Below, one piece after another: positions 1 through 7,510 of a DNA stretch of 64,000 nt. The DNA is from Rhodococcus sp. X156 (GTDB taxonomy: Bacteria > Actinomycetota > Actinomycetes > Mycobacteriales > Mycobacteriaceae). Below the pieces are notes generated by a model. It saw nothing but the letters and a program-made list of their open reading frames with translations. It ran no database searches and had not been told where the DNA came from. The stretch lies in the NCBI RefSeq assembly GCF_004006015.1, contig NZ_CP034766.1, positions 930,001 through 994,000 on the forward strand, in the 5' to 3' direction. The position numbers and the translations under genes are program-made. Numbering within the stretch: position 1 is the stretch's first letter; each line of letters starts with the position of its first letter.

Positions 1-1
1 C

Positions 2-592
2 CGCGGGCTGCGGTCGCCGCACAAGATCAAGCTCGGCGTCTCCGGCTGTGCGCGGGAGTGCGCGGAGGCGCGGAGCAAGGACGTCGGCGTGATCGCCACC
101 GACCACGGCTGGAACCTCTACGTCGGCGGCAACGGCGGCTTCACCCCGCGCCACGCCGAGCTGCTGGCCCAGGACCTCGACGACGCGACCCTGGTCAGCT
201 ACATCGACCGGTACCTGATGTTCTACGTCCGCACCGCCGACCGGCTGCAGCGCACCGCGCCGTGGATGGAGTCGCTGGGCACCGACGGGCGCACCGGCCT
301 GGAGCACCTGCGGCAGGTGGTGTGCGAGGACAGCCTGGGCATCGGCGCCGAGCTGGAGGCGGCCATGCAGGCCCACGTGGACAGCTACACCGACGAGTGG
401 GCCGGGGTGCTCAACGACCCCGACAAGCTGTCCCGGTTCGTCTCCTTCGTCAACGCCCCGGCCGAGCCCGACCCCACCATCGCCTTCACCGAGGCCGACG
501 GCCGCAAGGTGCCGGTGCTGCTCGGGCTGCCCATCCGCCGCGACGACCGCTCGCCGAGCGTTCCCGACCCCCAGCTGGAGGCAGCGCGATGA
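2..592 (+). CDS. nirB: Nitrite reductase large subunit NirB, C-terminal part (5' end outside window)
   Basis: The reading frame is open from the window edge, so only the last 196 residues are present. They match the C-terminal sulfite/nitrite reductase domain of NADH-dependent assimilatory NirB: the end of the siroheme/4Fe-4S ligand motif is visible as SGCARECAEA (Cys-x3-Cys), followed by the ATDHGWNLYVGGNGG stretch. The enzyme reduces nitrite to ammonium in the cytoplasm. Its stop overlaps the nirD start (ATGA), so the two subunits are translationally coupled. The siroheme genes that follow fit its cofactor need. Confidence 0.95.
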   Translation, partial: RGLRSPHKIKLGVSGCARECAEARSKDVGVIATDHGWNLYVGGNGGFTPRHAELLAQDLDDATLVSYIDRYLMFYVRTADRLQRTAPWMESLGTDGRTGLEHLRQVVCEDSLGIGAELEAAMQAHVDSYTDEWAGVLNDPDKLSRFVSFVNAPAEPDPTIAFTEADGRKVPVLLGLPIRRDDRSPSVPDPQLEAAR

Positions 593-1014
593 CCGTCCTG
601 GACACCCCGGCCACCACCTGGGTGGACGCCTGCCCGCTCGACCACCTCATCCCGGGCCGAGGGGTGGCGGTGCTGCTGCCCACCGGCAAGCAGGCCGCGC
701 TCTTCCGGCTGGCCGACGGCAGCCTGCACGCGCTGTGCAACCTGGACCCGTTCTCCGGGGCCGCGGTGCTCTCCCGCGGGCTGGTCGGTGACCGGGACGG
801 CGAGCCCACGGTGGCGTCCCCGCTGCTCAAGCAGGTGTTCTCGCTGCGCTCCGGGGTCTGCCTGGACGACGAGACGGTCGCCGTGCGCGTCTACGATGTC
901 CGAGTCGTGGACACTGGTGCCGGACGAGCGACGGTGCAGGTCGGGGCGCCCCGGACAGCGGCACCCCGGACAGCGGCACCACTGACAGCGGCACCACTGA
1001 CAGCAGGGCCGTGA
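589..1014 (+). CDS. nirD: Nitrite reductase small subunit NirD with repeat tail
   Basis: This 141-residue protein is the small partner of NirB. Residues 1 to about 115 form the NirD Rieske-like fold (FRLADGSLHALCNLDPFSG, then SPLLKQVFSLRSG) without Rieske iron-sulfur ligands, as is normal for NirD. The start ATG overlaps the nirB stop. The last 22 residues are unusual: four in-frame 15-bp tandem repeats at 946-1005 encode A-P-R/L-T-A units after the usual domain end. The tail looks like recent repeat expansion and has no known role. The gene after it starts in or just beyond its stop. Confidence 0.93.
   Translation: MTVLDTPATTWVDACPLDHLIPGRGVAVLLPTGKQAALFRLADGSLHALCNLDPFSGAAVLSRGLVGDRDGEPTVASPLLKQVFSLRSGVCLDDETVAVRVYDVRVVDTGAGRATVQVGAPRTAAPRTAAPLTAAPLTAGP
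946..1005 (+). repeat. Four tandem 15-bp units in the 3' end of nirD
   Basis: Units begin at 946, 961, 976 and 991. The first two read GC(G/A)CCCCGGACAGCG and the last two GCACCACTGACAGC(G/A). They stay in the nirD frame and give Ala-Pro-Arg/Leu-Thr-Ala repeats. Confidence 0.9.
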
Positions 1015-1043
1015 CGCCCGCACGAACCAGGACGGAGGACGCT

Positions 1044-2192
1044 GTGGCGGCACCAGCGCAGGACACCTCCGGCCAGCCCCAAGCCCTTGCCGGGTTCACC
1101 ATCGGGATCACCGCTGCGCGCCGCGCGGAGGACCTGGCCGCGCTGCTGGTGCGCAAGGGTGCCGCGGTGCTGCACGGCCCGTCCATCCGCATCATCCCGG
1201 TCGCCGACGACACCGAGCTGGAGCAGGCCACCGAGGCCGTGGTCGCCCACCCGCCGGACATCGTCGTGGCCACCACCGGCATCGGCTTCCGCGGCTGGGT
1301 GGACGCCGCCGAGAGCTGGGGCGAGAGCGGCCGGCTGGTGGACGCGCTGCGCGGTTGCCGGGTGCTCTCCCGCGGCCCCAAGACCACCGGTGCCATCCGG
1401 GCGGCGGGGCTGCGCGAGGAGTGGTCACCCCAGGGCGAGTCGGCGGTCGAGGTGGCCGAGCACCTGGTGGCCGAGGGCGTGGCCGGCAAGCGCATCGCGG
1501 TGCAGCTGCACGGCACCAACACCGAGTGGGAGGTGCAGTACGACATCTGCGCCGCCCTGCGCGACGCCGGCGCCGAGGTGCTGCCCGTGCCGGTGTACCG
1601 CTGGCTGCCGCCGGCCGACCTGGCACCGATGGACCGCCTGATCGAGACCTGCGCGTCCGGTGGGCTGGACGCCGTCACCTTCACCAGCGCCCCGGCGGTG
1701 GCCAGCGTGCTCAGTCGCGCCAAGGACCTCGGGATCGTCGACCAGCTGAGGGACGCGCTCCGCTCCGGGATGCTGGTGGCGTGCGTGGGACCGGTGACCG
1801 CCGGACCGCTGGAGGCCATCGGCGTGCCCACCGCACAGCCCACCCGGGCCCGCCTGGGTGCGCTGGCCCGCTTCCTGGTGGACGAGCTGCCCAGCCGCGT
1901 GCCGCAGCTGCAGGTGGCCGGCGCACAGGTGAGCATCCGCGGCCAGGCCGTGGTGGTGGACGGCGAGCTCAAGGCGGTGCCGCCGGCGGGCATGGCGCTG
2001 CTGCACGCCCTGGCGCGCCAGCCCGGCCGGGTGCTGTCCATGCAGCAGCTGCTGGCCGAGCTGCCGGGCAACAGCGGCGACACCCACGCCGTCGAGGCTG
2101 CGGTGGGCCGGCTGCGTGCCGCGCTCGGCCAGCCCCGGCTGGTGCAGACCGTGGTCAAGCGGGGCTACCGGCTGGCGGTGGAGCCGGTCTGA
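1044..2192 (+). CDS. Uroporphyrinogen-III synthase-like protein (HemD) fused to a winged-helix domain
   Basis: About 382 residues. Residues 20 to 270 are a two-lobed HemD fold (FTIGITAARRAEDLAALL, TFTSAPAVASVL, CVGPVTAGPLEAIGV), the enzyme that closes hydroxymethylbilane to uroporphyrinogen III. Residues about 290-382 form an OmpR/PhoB-type DNA-binding domain (SMQQLLAEL, VEAAVGRLRAAL, TVVKRGYRL). Such fusions in actinobacteria are annotated either as HemD or as a transcription factor for nitrogen or siroheme genes. The GTG at 1044 is chosen because GGAGG lies 5 bases upstream; a longer form could start at GTG 1011, overlapping the nirD stop. The siting between nirBD and a sirohydrochlorin chelatase favours a role in siroheme supply or its control. 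Confidence 0.85.
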   Translation: MAAPAQDTSGQPQALAGFTIGITAARRAEDLAALLVRKGAAVLHGPSIRIIPVADDTELEQATEAVVAHPPDIVVATTGIGFRGWVDAAESWGESGRLVDALRGCRVLSRGPKTTGAIRAAGLREEWSPQGESAVEVAEHLVAEGVAGKRIAVQLHGTNTEWEVQYDICAALRDAGAEVLPVPVYRWLPPADLAPMDRLIETCASGGLDAVTFTSAPAVASVLSRAKDLGIVDQLRDALRSGMLVACVGPVTAGPLEAIGVPTAQPTRARLGALARFLVDELPSRVPQLQVAGAQVSIRGQAVVVDGELKAVPPAGMALLHALARQPGRVLSMQQLLAELPGNSGDTHAVEAAVGRLRAALGQPRLVQTVVKRGYRLAVEPV

Positions 2193-2200
2193 GCGCACCC

Positions 2201-2869
2201 GTGCTGCTGCTGGTCGCGCACGGCACGCGTGACCCGCGCGGCGTCGAGCTCGCCAGGCAGCTGGCGAGCGTGGTGGCCGCCGACGGCACCGACGTGCGGC
2301 TGGCCTTCGCCGACGTGCTCGGGCCGACGGTGTCGGAGGTGCTGGCCGAGCTCACCGAGCCGGTGGTGGTGGTGCCGGCGTTCTTCGCCGCCGGCTACCA
2401 CGTGCGCACCGACGTCCCGGCGCAGGTGCGGGCCAGCGGGCACCAGCAGGTGCACGTGACCGCGGCGCTGGGGCCGGACCCGGTGCTGGCCCAGGCCCAG
2501 CTGGCGCGGCTGCACGAGGCGGGCTGGCAACCCGGCGAGGCGGTGGTGCTCGCCGCCGTGGGCTCGGCCGACGACCGCGCTCTGGCTGACGTGCGGGCGG
2601 CCGGGGACCTGCTGGCCGAGCTGCTCCAGGCGCCGGTGCCGGTGGGCTACCTGGTGGCGGCCCAGCCGCCGGTGGCCGAGGTGGTGGCCGGGCTGCGGGC
2701 CGAGGGAGCGGGACGGGTGCTGGTCTCGCCGTACCTGTTGGCGCCGGGGCTGTTCCACACCCGCCTGGCCCAGGCGCGCGCGGACGCGGTGGCCGAGCCG
2801 GTGGGGGTGCACCCGCTGCTGGTGGAGCTGGTGCGCCGACGCTACGCGGACGCGCTCGCCGAGCACTGA
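2201..2869 (+). CDS. Sirohydrochlorin chelatase, SirB/CbiX type
   Basis: A 222-residue class II chelatase that would insert iron into sirohydrochlorin to make siroheme for NirB (cobalt is the alternative in this family). Both metal-site histidine motifs of the family are visible: LLLVAHGTRDPRG at the N-terminus and VVPAFFAAGYHVRTDVP near residue 65. The second, diverged half starts around residue 110 (VVLAAVGSADDRALADV). The first standard start is GTG 2201; a CTG at 2189 overlapping the previous stop, with GGTGGAG upstream, would restore the usual SAPVLLLVAHG beginning. Its neighbours make the nitrite reductase cofactor route. Confidence 0.88.
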   Translation: MLLLVAHGTRDPRGVELARQLASVVAADGTDVRLAFADVLGPTVSEVLAELTEPVVVVPAFFAAGYHVRTDVPAQVRASGHQQVHVTAALGPDPVLAQAQLARLHEAGWQPGEAVVLAAVGSADDRALADVRAAGDLLAELLQAPVPVGYLVAAQPPVAEVVAGLRAEGAGRVLVSPYLLAPGLFHTRLAQARADAVAEPVGVHPLLVELVRRRYADALAEH

Positions 2870-2905
2870 GCCCACCCGGTTGCCCGCTGGTTCACGGTCG
2901 GTCAA

Positions 2906-2921
2906 TATAGAGGCGTGTCTA
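2906..2921 (+). promoter_or_regulatory. Possible arsR promoter and operator
   Basis: An AT-rich TATAGA (2906-2911) resembles a -10 element. It overlaps a short inverted repeat TAGA-6-TCTA at 2908-2921, as expected if ArsR blocks its own promoter. If TATAGA is the -10, transcription would begin near 2918, after the GTG at 2915, and the ATG at 2942 would be the true arsR start. Confidence 0.35.
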
Positions 2922-3277
2922 ACTATGAGAGTGCGTGCGGGATGCCGCTGGTGCGCGAGCCGCTGAGCCGGCAGCGGTCGGAGGAGCTCACCCGCGGCTT
3001 CAAGGCGCTGGCCGACCCGGTGCGCCTGCGGCTGCTCAGCCTGGTGGCCAGCCACGAGGGCGGGGAGGCGTGCGTCTGCGACATCTCCGCCAGCTTCGAG
3101 CTGAGCCAGCCGACCATCTCCCACCACCTCAAGGTGCTGCGCGAGGCGGGCCTGCTGGACTGCGAGCGCCGCGGCACCTGGGTCTACTACTGGGTGGTTC
3201 CCGCTGCGCTGCAGCAGCTCTCCAGCGTGCTCAGCCCCACCACCGGTGCCCCGGCTGCCGCTGCCGTGCCCGCATGA
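2915..3277 (+). CDS. arsR: ArsR family metalloid-responsive repressor
   Basis: A 120-residue winged-helix repressor. The N-terminal REPLSRQRSEELTRGFKALADPVRLRLLSL is characteristic of actinobacterial ArsR, the ACVCDI motif around residue 50 holds the paired cysteines that bind arsenite, and SQPTISHHLKVLREAGL is the recognition helix. It should release the ars promoter when As(III) binds. GTG 2915 keeps the usual Cys just before the PLVREPL stretch; ATG 2942 is an alternative start. Its stop overlaps the acr3 start by ATGA, so the cassette is one transcript. Confidence 0.92.
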   Translation: MSNYESACGMPLVREPLSRQRSEELTRGFKALADPVRLRLLSLVASHEGGEACVCDISASFELSQPTISHHLKVLREAGLLDCERRGTWVYYWVVPAALQQLSSVLSPTTGAPAAAAVPA

Positions 3278-4377
3278 GCGCGCCCGTCCGCGAGCAGGAG
3301 ACCGTGCTCGGCAAGCTGTCCGTGCTGGACCGCTTCCTGCCCGTGTGGATCGGCGTGGCCATGGTGGTGGGCCTGGTGCTGGGCACCAACGCCCCGGCCG
3401 TCACCGAGGCGGTGCAGAAGGTGCAGGTGGAGGGCATCTCGCTGCCCATCGCGCTGGGCCTGCTCATCATGATGTACCCGGTGCTGGCCAAGGTCCGCTA
3501 CGACCGGCTGGGCTCGGTGACTGGCGACAAGAAGCTGCTGGTCAGCTCGCTCATCCTGAACTGGGTCCTCGGTCCGGCGCTGATGTTCGCCCTGGCCTGG
3601 CTGCTGCTGCCCGACCTGCCGGAGTACCGCACCGGGCTGATCATCGTGGGCCTGGCCCGCTGCATCGCCATGGTGATCATCTGGAACGACCTGGCCTGCG
3701 GGGACCGGGAGGCCGCGGCCGTCCTGGTGGCGATCAACTCGGTGTTCCAGGTGGTCATGTTCGCCGTGCTGGGCTGGTTCTACCTCTCGGTGCTGCCCGG
3801 CTGGCTGGGGCTGGACCAGACCACCATCGACGCCTCGCCGTGGGAGATCGCCCGGTCGGTGCTGATCTTCCTGGGCATCCCGCTGCTGGCCGGCTTCCTG
3901 TCGCGCCGGCTGGGGGAGCGGGTGCGGGGTCGGCAGTGGTACGAGGACACCTTCCTCCCGCGGATCGGGCCCTGGGCGCTGTACGGCCTGCTGTTCACCA
4001 TCGTGGTGCTCTTCGCCCTGCAGGGCGAGCAGATCACCGACAACCCGTGGGACGTGGTGCGCATCGCGCTGCCGCTGCTGGTCTACTTCGCGGTGATGTG
4101 GAGCGGGGGCTACCTGTTCGGCGCGGCCGTCGGCCTCGGCTACGAGCGCACCACCACGCTGGCGTTCACCGCCGCGGGCAACAACTTCGAGCTGGCCATC
4201 GCGGTGGCGATCGCCACCTTCGGTGCCACCTCCGGGCAGGCGCTGGCGGGGGTGGTGGGCCCGCTCATCGAGGTGCCCGTGCTGGTGGCGCTGGTGTACG
4301 TCTCCCTGGCGCTGCGCACGCGCTTCCGGGAGCGTCCGGTCAGCGGCGCCGTCACGACCACGCAGGTCACGTCGTGA
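3274..4377 (+). CDS. acr3: Arsenite efflux permease, ACR3 type
   Basis: A 367-residue inner-membrane exporter of As(III) with about ten hydrophobic helices. The family signature GLARCIAMVIIWNDLACGD carries the conserved cysteine needed for arsenite transport, and FTAAGNNFELAIAVAIATFG is the second conserved motif. Length matches the family. The start overlaps the arsR stop, and its own stop overlaps arsC (GTGA). Uses the proton motive force rather than ATP unless paired with ArsA, which is absent here. Confidence 0.95.
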   Translation: MSAPVREQETVLGKLSVLDRFLPVWIGVAMVVGLVLGTNAPAVTEAVQKVQVEGISLPIALGLLIMMYPVLAKVRYDRLGSVTGDKKLLVSSLILNWVLGPALMFALAWLLLPDLPEYRTGLIIVGLARCIAMVIIWNDLACGDREAAAVLVAINSVFQVVMFAVLGWFYLSVLPGWLGLDQTTIDASPWEIARSVLIFLGIPLLAGFLSRRLGERVRGRQWYEDTFLPRIGPWALYGLLFTIVVLFALQGEQITDNPWDVVRIALPLLVYFAVMWSGGYLFGAAVGLGYERTTTLAFTAAGNNFELAIAVAIATFGATSGQALAGVVGPLIEVPVLVALVYVSLALRTRFRERPVSGAVTTTQVTS

Positions 4378-4787
4378 GCGGACGGCCGAGCGTGCTGTTC
4401 GTCTGCGTGCACAACGCCGGCCGCTCGCAGATGGCCGCTGGGTTCCTCACCGCGCTGGGCGGCGGCGCGGTGGAGGTGCGCTCCGCCGGCAGCGCCCCCG
4501 CCGACACGATCAACCCCGCCGCGGTGCAGGCGATGGCCGAGGTCGGTGTCGACATCTCCACCCAGGCACCGAAGGTGCTCACCCCGGACACCGTGCAGAC
4601 CTCCGACGTGGTGATCACCATGGGCTGCGGCGATGCCTGCCCGGTGTTCCCCGGCGTGAGCTACCGCGACTGGGAGCTGGCTGACCCGGCCGGCCAGGGC
4701 GTCGAGGCCGTCCGTCCCATCCGCGACGAGATCCGCACCAAGGTGCAGGCGCTGCTGGCTGAGCTCGGCGTGGAGCACGCAGGCTGA
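4374..4787 (+). CDS. arsC: Arsenate reductase, low-molecular-weight phosphatase type
   Basis: A 137-residue cytoplasmic enzyme turning arsenate into arsenite for export by ACR3. The phosphatase loop CVHNAGRSQ (Cys11 to Arg17, CX5R) binds arsenate, and further cysteines occur in ITMGCGDACPVFPG. Actinobacterial relatives use mycothiol/mycoredoxin or thioredoxin; which applies here is inference. The GTG start overlaps the acr3 stop, so it is the last gene of the three-gene ars operon. Confidence 0.92.
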   Translation: MSGRPSVLFVCVHNAGRSQMAAGFLTALGGGAVEVRSAGSAPADTINPAAVQAMAEVGVDISTQAPKVLTPDTVQTSDVVITMGCGDACPVFPGVSYRDWELADPAGQGVEAVRPIRDEIRTKVQALLAELGVEHAG

Positions 4788-4796
4788 GGTTGGACC

Positions 4797-4802
4797 TAGC
4801 GT
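4797..4802 (+). promoter_or_regulatory. -10 element TAGCGT of a leaderless acetyltransferase transcript
   Basis: TAGCGT fits the actinobacterial TANNNT -10 consensus and ends 6 bases before the ATG at 4809, so transcription should begin at or next to the start codon. Confidence 0.55.
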
Positions 4803-4808
4803 GGAGAG

Positions 4809-5324
4809 ATGACGACGCTCTCCGGCTCCCAGGTCACGCTGCGCCCAGCGACCACTGCGGACATTCCGGCGCTGGTCCCGATCCGCGAGACGCCCGAGGT
4901 GCACGAGCGGTGGCGGGGCGGGCCGGACCTGGCGGCGGCGGTGGCCGAGGACCTCGACGAGGCGGGCTCCACGCCCTACGTCGTCGAGCTGGACGGGCTG
5001 GTGGTCGGCTGGATCCAGTGGGGCGAGGAGGCCGAGCCGGACTACCGGCACGCGTCCATCGACGTCTACCTCGACCCGGCGGTGCACGGTCGCGGGGTGG
5101 GCACCGACGCGGTGCGGACCCTGGCCCGCCACCTCGTCGACGACCACGGCCACCACCGCATCGAGATCGACCCGGCGGCGGACAACGCCGCGGCCATCGC
5201 CTGCTACGCCAAGGTGGGCTTCCGCCCGGTGGGCACCCTGCGCCGCTCCGAGCGCGGCAACGACGGCAGCTGGCACGATGCCCTGCTGATGGACCTGCTG
5301 GCCGAGGAGCTCACCGACGGCTAG
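4809..5324 (+). CDS. GNAT family N-acetyltransferase
   Basis: A 171-residue acetyl-CoA-dependent acetyltransferase. The cofactor loop is DPAVHGRGVGTDAVRTLARH, followed by HHRIEIDPAADNAAAIACYAKVGF, the late GNAT core. The sequence resembles aminoglycoside 6'-acetyltransferase-like and RimJ/RimL-like proteins, but the substrate cannot be read from it. The gene probably has its own leaderless promoter, separate from the ars operon, and is convergent with the next gene, only six bases apart. Confidence 0.88.
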   Translation: MTTLSGSQVTLRPATTADIPALVPIRETPEVHERWRGGPDLAAAVAEDLDEAGSTPYVVELDGLVVGWIQWGEEAEPDYRHASIDVYLDPAVHGRGVGTDAVRTLARHLVDDHGHHRIEIDPAADNAAAIACYAKVGFRPVGTLRRSERGNDGSWHDALLMDLLAEELTDG

Positions 5325-5330
5325 GCGCGC

Positions 5331-5765
5331 TCACGCCTGACCGAGGTCGGGGATGGTGATCGAGCCGTCCGCGGCCAGCGGGAAGCCGGGGTTGTGTGCG
5401 ACCTCCCAGGCGTGCCCGTCCGGGTCGCAGAACACCCCGGCGTAGCCGCCGTAGAAGGTCTCCGCAGCCGGCCGGGTGACCCGTGCGCCCGCCGCGGCGG
5501 CGGCCGCCAGCACCTCCTCAACCTCCGGGCGCGAGCGCACGTTGTGCGCCAGGGCGATGCCGCCGAACCCACCCGGGCCCGCGTCGGGCAGCCCACAGTC
5601 GGCGGCGAGCTTGTCCCGGCTCCACAGCACCACGCCGATGCCCCCGGCCTGTAGGAACACCGTCTCCTGCACCTCCTGGCCGGTCCACCCCAGGGCGGCG
5701 TAGAAGTCGCGGGCCCGGGCCAGGTCGGTCACGCCGAGCGAGATCAGGCTGAGGCGTTGCTCCAC
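5331..5765 (-). CDS. VOC (glyoxalase/bleomycin resistance fold) protein
   Basis: A small vicinal-oxygen-chelate protein of 144 residues with two beta-alpha-beta-beta-beta modules: LSLISLGVTDLARARDFYAAL in the first and GVFCDPDGHAWEVAHNP, with a metal-site Glu, in the second. It probably binds a metal and a small hydrophobic substrate; the reaction is unknown. GTG 5765 gives the common EQRLSLISLGV start and lies 7 bases after a TAGGTT -10, which suggests a leaderless message; an upstream GTG at 5783 would add six residues. Confidence 0.88.
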   Translation of the reverse strand: MEQRLSLISLGVTDLARARDFYAALGWTGQEVQETVFLQAGGIGVVLWSRDKLAADCGLPDAGPGGFGGIALAHNVRSRPEVEEVLAAAAAAGARVTRPAAETFYGGYAGVFCDPDGHAWEVAHNPGFPLAADGSITIPDLGQA

Positions 5766-5772
5766 CCGTCGC

Positions 5773-5778
5773 AACCTA
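5773..5778 (-). promoter_or_regulatory. -10 element TAGGTT of the VOC gene
   Basis: On the minus strand TAGGTT is followed by 7 bases and the GTG start at 5765, the spacing of leaderless actinobacterial transcripts. Confidence 0.5.
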
Positions 5779-5804
5779 CCCACAGCCCCACCCCGGGGAA
5801 AGGG

Positions 5805-6521
5805 CTAGCGGCTGGTGGGTGCCTTGTCGCCCTTGCGCATGATCGGCAGTCGCTCCACCGCACCCGCGGCGGTGGCCAGTGCCTGGTCGGCGGGTCCGAT
5901 GAGGTGGTTCATCCGGCGGTCGGTCCGCTCGTTGAGCACCTGGAGCGCGTCGCGGGAGCGGTCGAGCACGGTCAGGGGCAGTGCCGAGAGCACCTGACCC
6001 GGCGGGCGCCGGGACACCATCGGGTGCGGCCGGGTGGGCGAGGTGCGCCGCAGGGCCCACCACTGCCAGCCCTGCGCCCGCAGCTGCTGCGGCGTCATCA
6101 GCTCCTGCAGCCGGGGCAGGAGGCGATCCTCCTCGTCACGGACGTCCTGGTCCAGGACGGTGAAGGCCCGCTCCATCAGCGCGTGGCGGCCCGGGTCGCC
6201 GGGCTCGGAGCGGTCGAGCTCGGTCATCACCTCGTTCACCTCCTGGTGCTCCTCCTCGATCTCCAGGGTGAGCGGGTCGCCCTCGGGCAGCGCCTTCCTG
6301 GCTGCGGGGAACAGCACCGACTCCTCGGCGAACGCGTGGGTGAACACCAGTCGCGCCACCGCGCGCAGGACCTGCTCGTGCTCCAGTCCCCCCGCCGCCT
6401 CGGTCTCCCGCGCCCTGGTCATCAGGTGGTCCAGGCGCTCGTGGTCGGAGCGCTGGCGGGCGAGGATGCTGGTGGGCCCGCCCAGCTCCTCGATGCTCTG
6501 GTGCGCGATGGACGTGGTCAT
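5805..6521 (-). CDS. Hemerythrin-domain protein
   Basis: A 238-residue cytoplasmic protein with an HHE four-helix bundle in its first 150 residues: DHERLDHL, FTHAFAEESVLFPAAR, EEEHQEVNEVM and DVRDEEDRLLPRL supply the His and Glu ligands of a di-iron site. Such proteins sense or store oxygen, nitric oxide or iron. The C-terminal 80 residues have no recognisable domain. GGAGGAGA lies 6 bases before the start. It sits downstream of the SDR and manganese catalase on the same strand, suggesting a shared stress role. Confidence 0.88.
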   Translation of the reverse strand: MTTSIAHQSIEELGGPTSILARQRSDHERLDHLMTRARETEAAGGLEHEQVLRAVARLVFTHAFAEESVLFPAARKALPEGDPLTLEIEEEHQEVNEVMTELDRSEPGDPGRHALMERAFTVLDQDVRDEEDRLLPRLQELMTPQQLRAQGWQWWALRRTSPTRPHPMVSRRPPGQVLSALPLTVLDRSRDALQVLNERTDRRMNHLIGPADQALATAAGAVERLPIMRKGDKAPTSR

Positions 6522-6561
6522 CGAACGTCTCCTCCAGTCGGTGGTGCGGCCGGGTCTGCGG

Positions 6562-7398
6562 TCACAGGATGGGTTGTCCGCCAGTCACGGCGACCCGGGC
6601 GCCGGAGACGTAGCTGGCCTCGTCGGAGGCGAGCATCACGTACACCGGGGCCACCTCGGCGGGCTGGCCGGGGCGGTTGAGCGGAACCTGGTTGCCGAAC
6701 TCCGCCACCTGCTCCGGCGGCATGGTGGAGGGGATCAGCGGCGTCCAGATGGGGCCGGGAGCGACGCTGTTGGCCCGGATGCCCTTGCTGGCCAGCAGCT
6801 GGGCGAGCGCGGCGATCATGTTGGCGATGCCGGCCTTGGTCACGTCGTAGGGCATCAGGGTGGGCACCGGGTTGTCGGAGTTGACCGACGTCGTCCCGAT
6901 GATGGAGGAACCGGGCTGCATGTGCGGCACCGACGCCTTGACCAAGTGGAACATCGCGCTGAGGTTGGTCGCGATGGTGTGGTCCCACTCCTCGTCGGGG
7001 ATCTCCTCGACGGACTCGTGGGTCATCTGGAAGGCGGCGTTGCTCACCAGCACGTCCACCCGGCCGAGCTCCTCGACCGCCCGGGAGACCACTGCGCGAC
7101 AGTGTGCGGGCTCGGCGAGGTCGCCCGGCACCAGGATTGCCCGGCGCCCGGCCGCCTCCACCCACTTGCGGGTGTCCTCGGCGTCCTCGTGCTCGTCGAG
7201 GTAGGAGATCACCACGTCGGCGCCCTCCCGGGCGTAGGCGATCGCCACGGCCTTGCCGATCCCGCTGTCCGCTCCGGTGATGACGGCGGCCTTGCCCTCC
7301 AGGCGACCCGAGCCGCGGTAGCTCTGCTCACCGTGATCGGCCCTGGGGGTGAGGTCCTGCTCGGTGCCCGGGGGCTGCTGCTGAGCTGGCTGGTTCAT
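6562..7398 (-). CDS. SDR family oxidoreductase, general stress protein 39 (YdaD) type
   Basis: A 278-residue short-chain dehydrogenase. TGADSGIGKAVAIAYAREGA is the nucleotide-binding Gly motif, VSNAAFQ replaces the NNAG motif as usual for this subfamily, YDVTKAG holds the catalytic Tyr and Lys, and the protein ends in TGGQPIL. The extended N-terminus before RLEGKAAVITG is typical of GSP39-like stress SDRs. The ATG at 7398 is preferred because AAGGA precedes it; an upstream in-frame GTG lacks a ribosome site. Substrate unknown; probably NADP(H)-dependent. Confidence 0.88.
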   Translation of the reverse strand: MNQPAQQQPPGTEQDLTPRADHGEQSYRGSGRLEGKAAVITGADSGIGKAVAIAYAREGADVVISYLDEHEDAEDTRKWVEAAGRRAILVPGDLAEPAHCRAVVSRAVEELGRVDVLVSNAAFQMTHESVEEIPDEEWDHTIATNLSAMFHLVKASVPHMQPGSSIIGTTSVNSDNPVPTLMPYDVTKAGIANMIAALAQLLASKGIRANSVAPGPIWTPLIPSTMPPEQVAEFGNQVPLNRPGQPAEVAPVYVMLASDEASYVSGARVAVTGGQPIL

Positions 7399-7421
7399 CG
7401 TGTCCTTCGGTGCTGGGTGGG

Positions 7422-7488
7422 GCCCTGCCGGCTCCGGGCCGGTCGCCACGCGGGGAAGCGGACGACCCGACCCGGAGCCGGGCAGGGC
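7422..7488 (-). terminator. Large hairpin downstream of the manganese catalase gene
   Basis: Arms at 7422-7438 and 7471-7488 pair over 17 bases with one bulged G, and GGTCG/CGACC can extend pairing into the loop. It starts 23 bases beyond the catalase stop and before the SDR start, so it could end or attenuate catalase transcription. There is no clear U-tract. Confidence 0.55.
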
Positions 7489-7510
7489 TGCTCAGGTGCC
7501 GGAGCGCCGG

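Noticed and set aside
2189-2200. CTG at 2189 as the start of the SirB-like gene
   Set aside because: It gives an attractive N-terminus and overlaps the previous stop, but CTG starts are rare; kept only as an alternative to GTG 2201.
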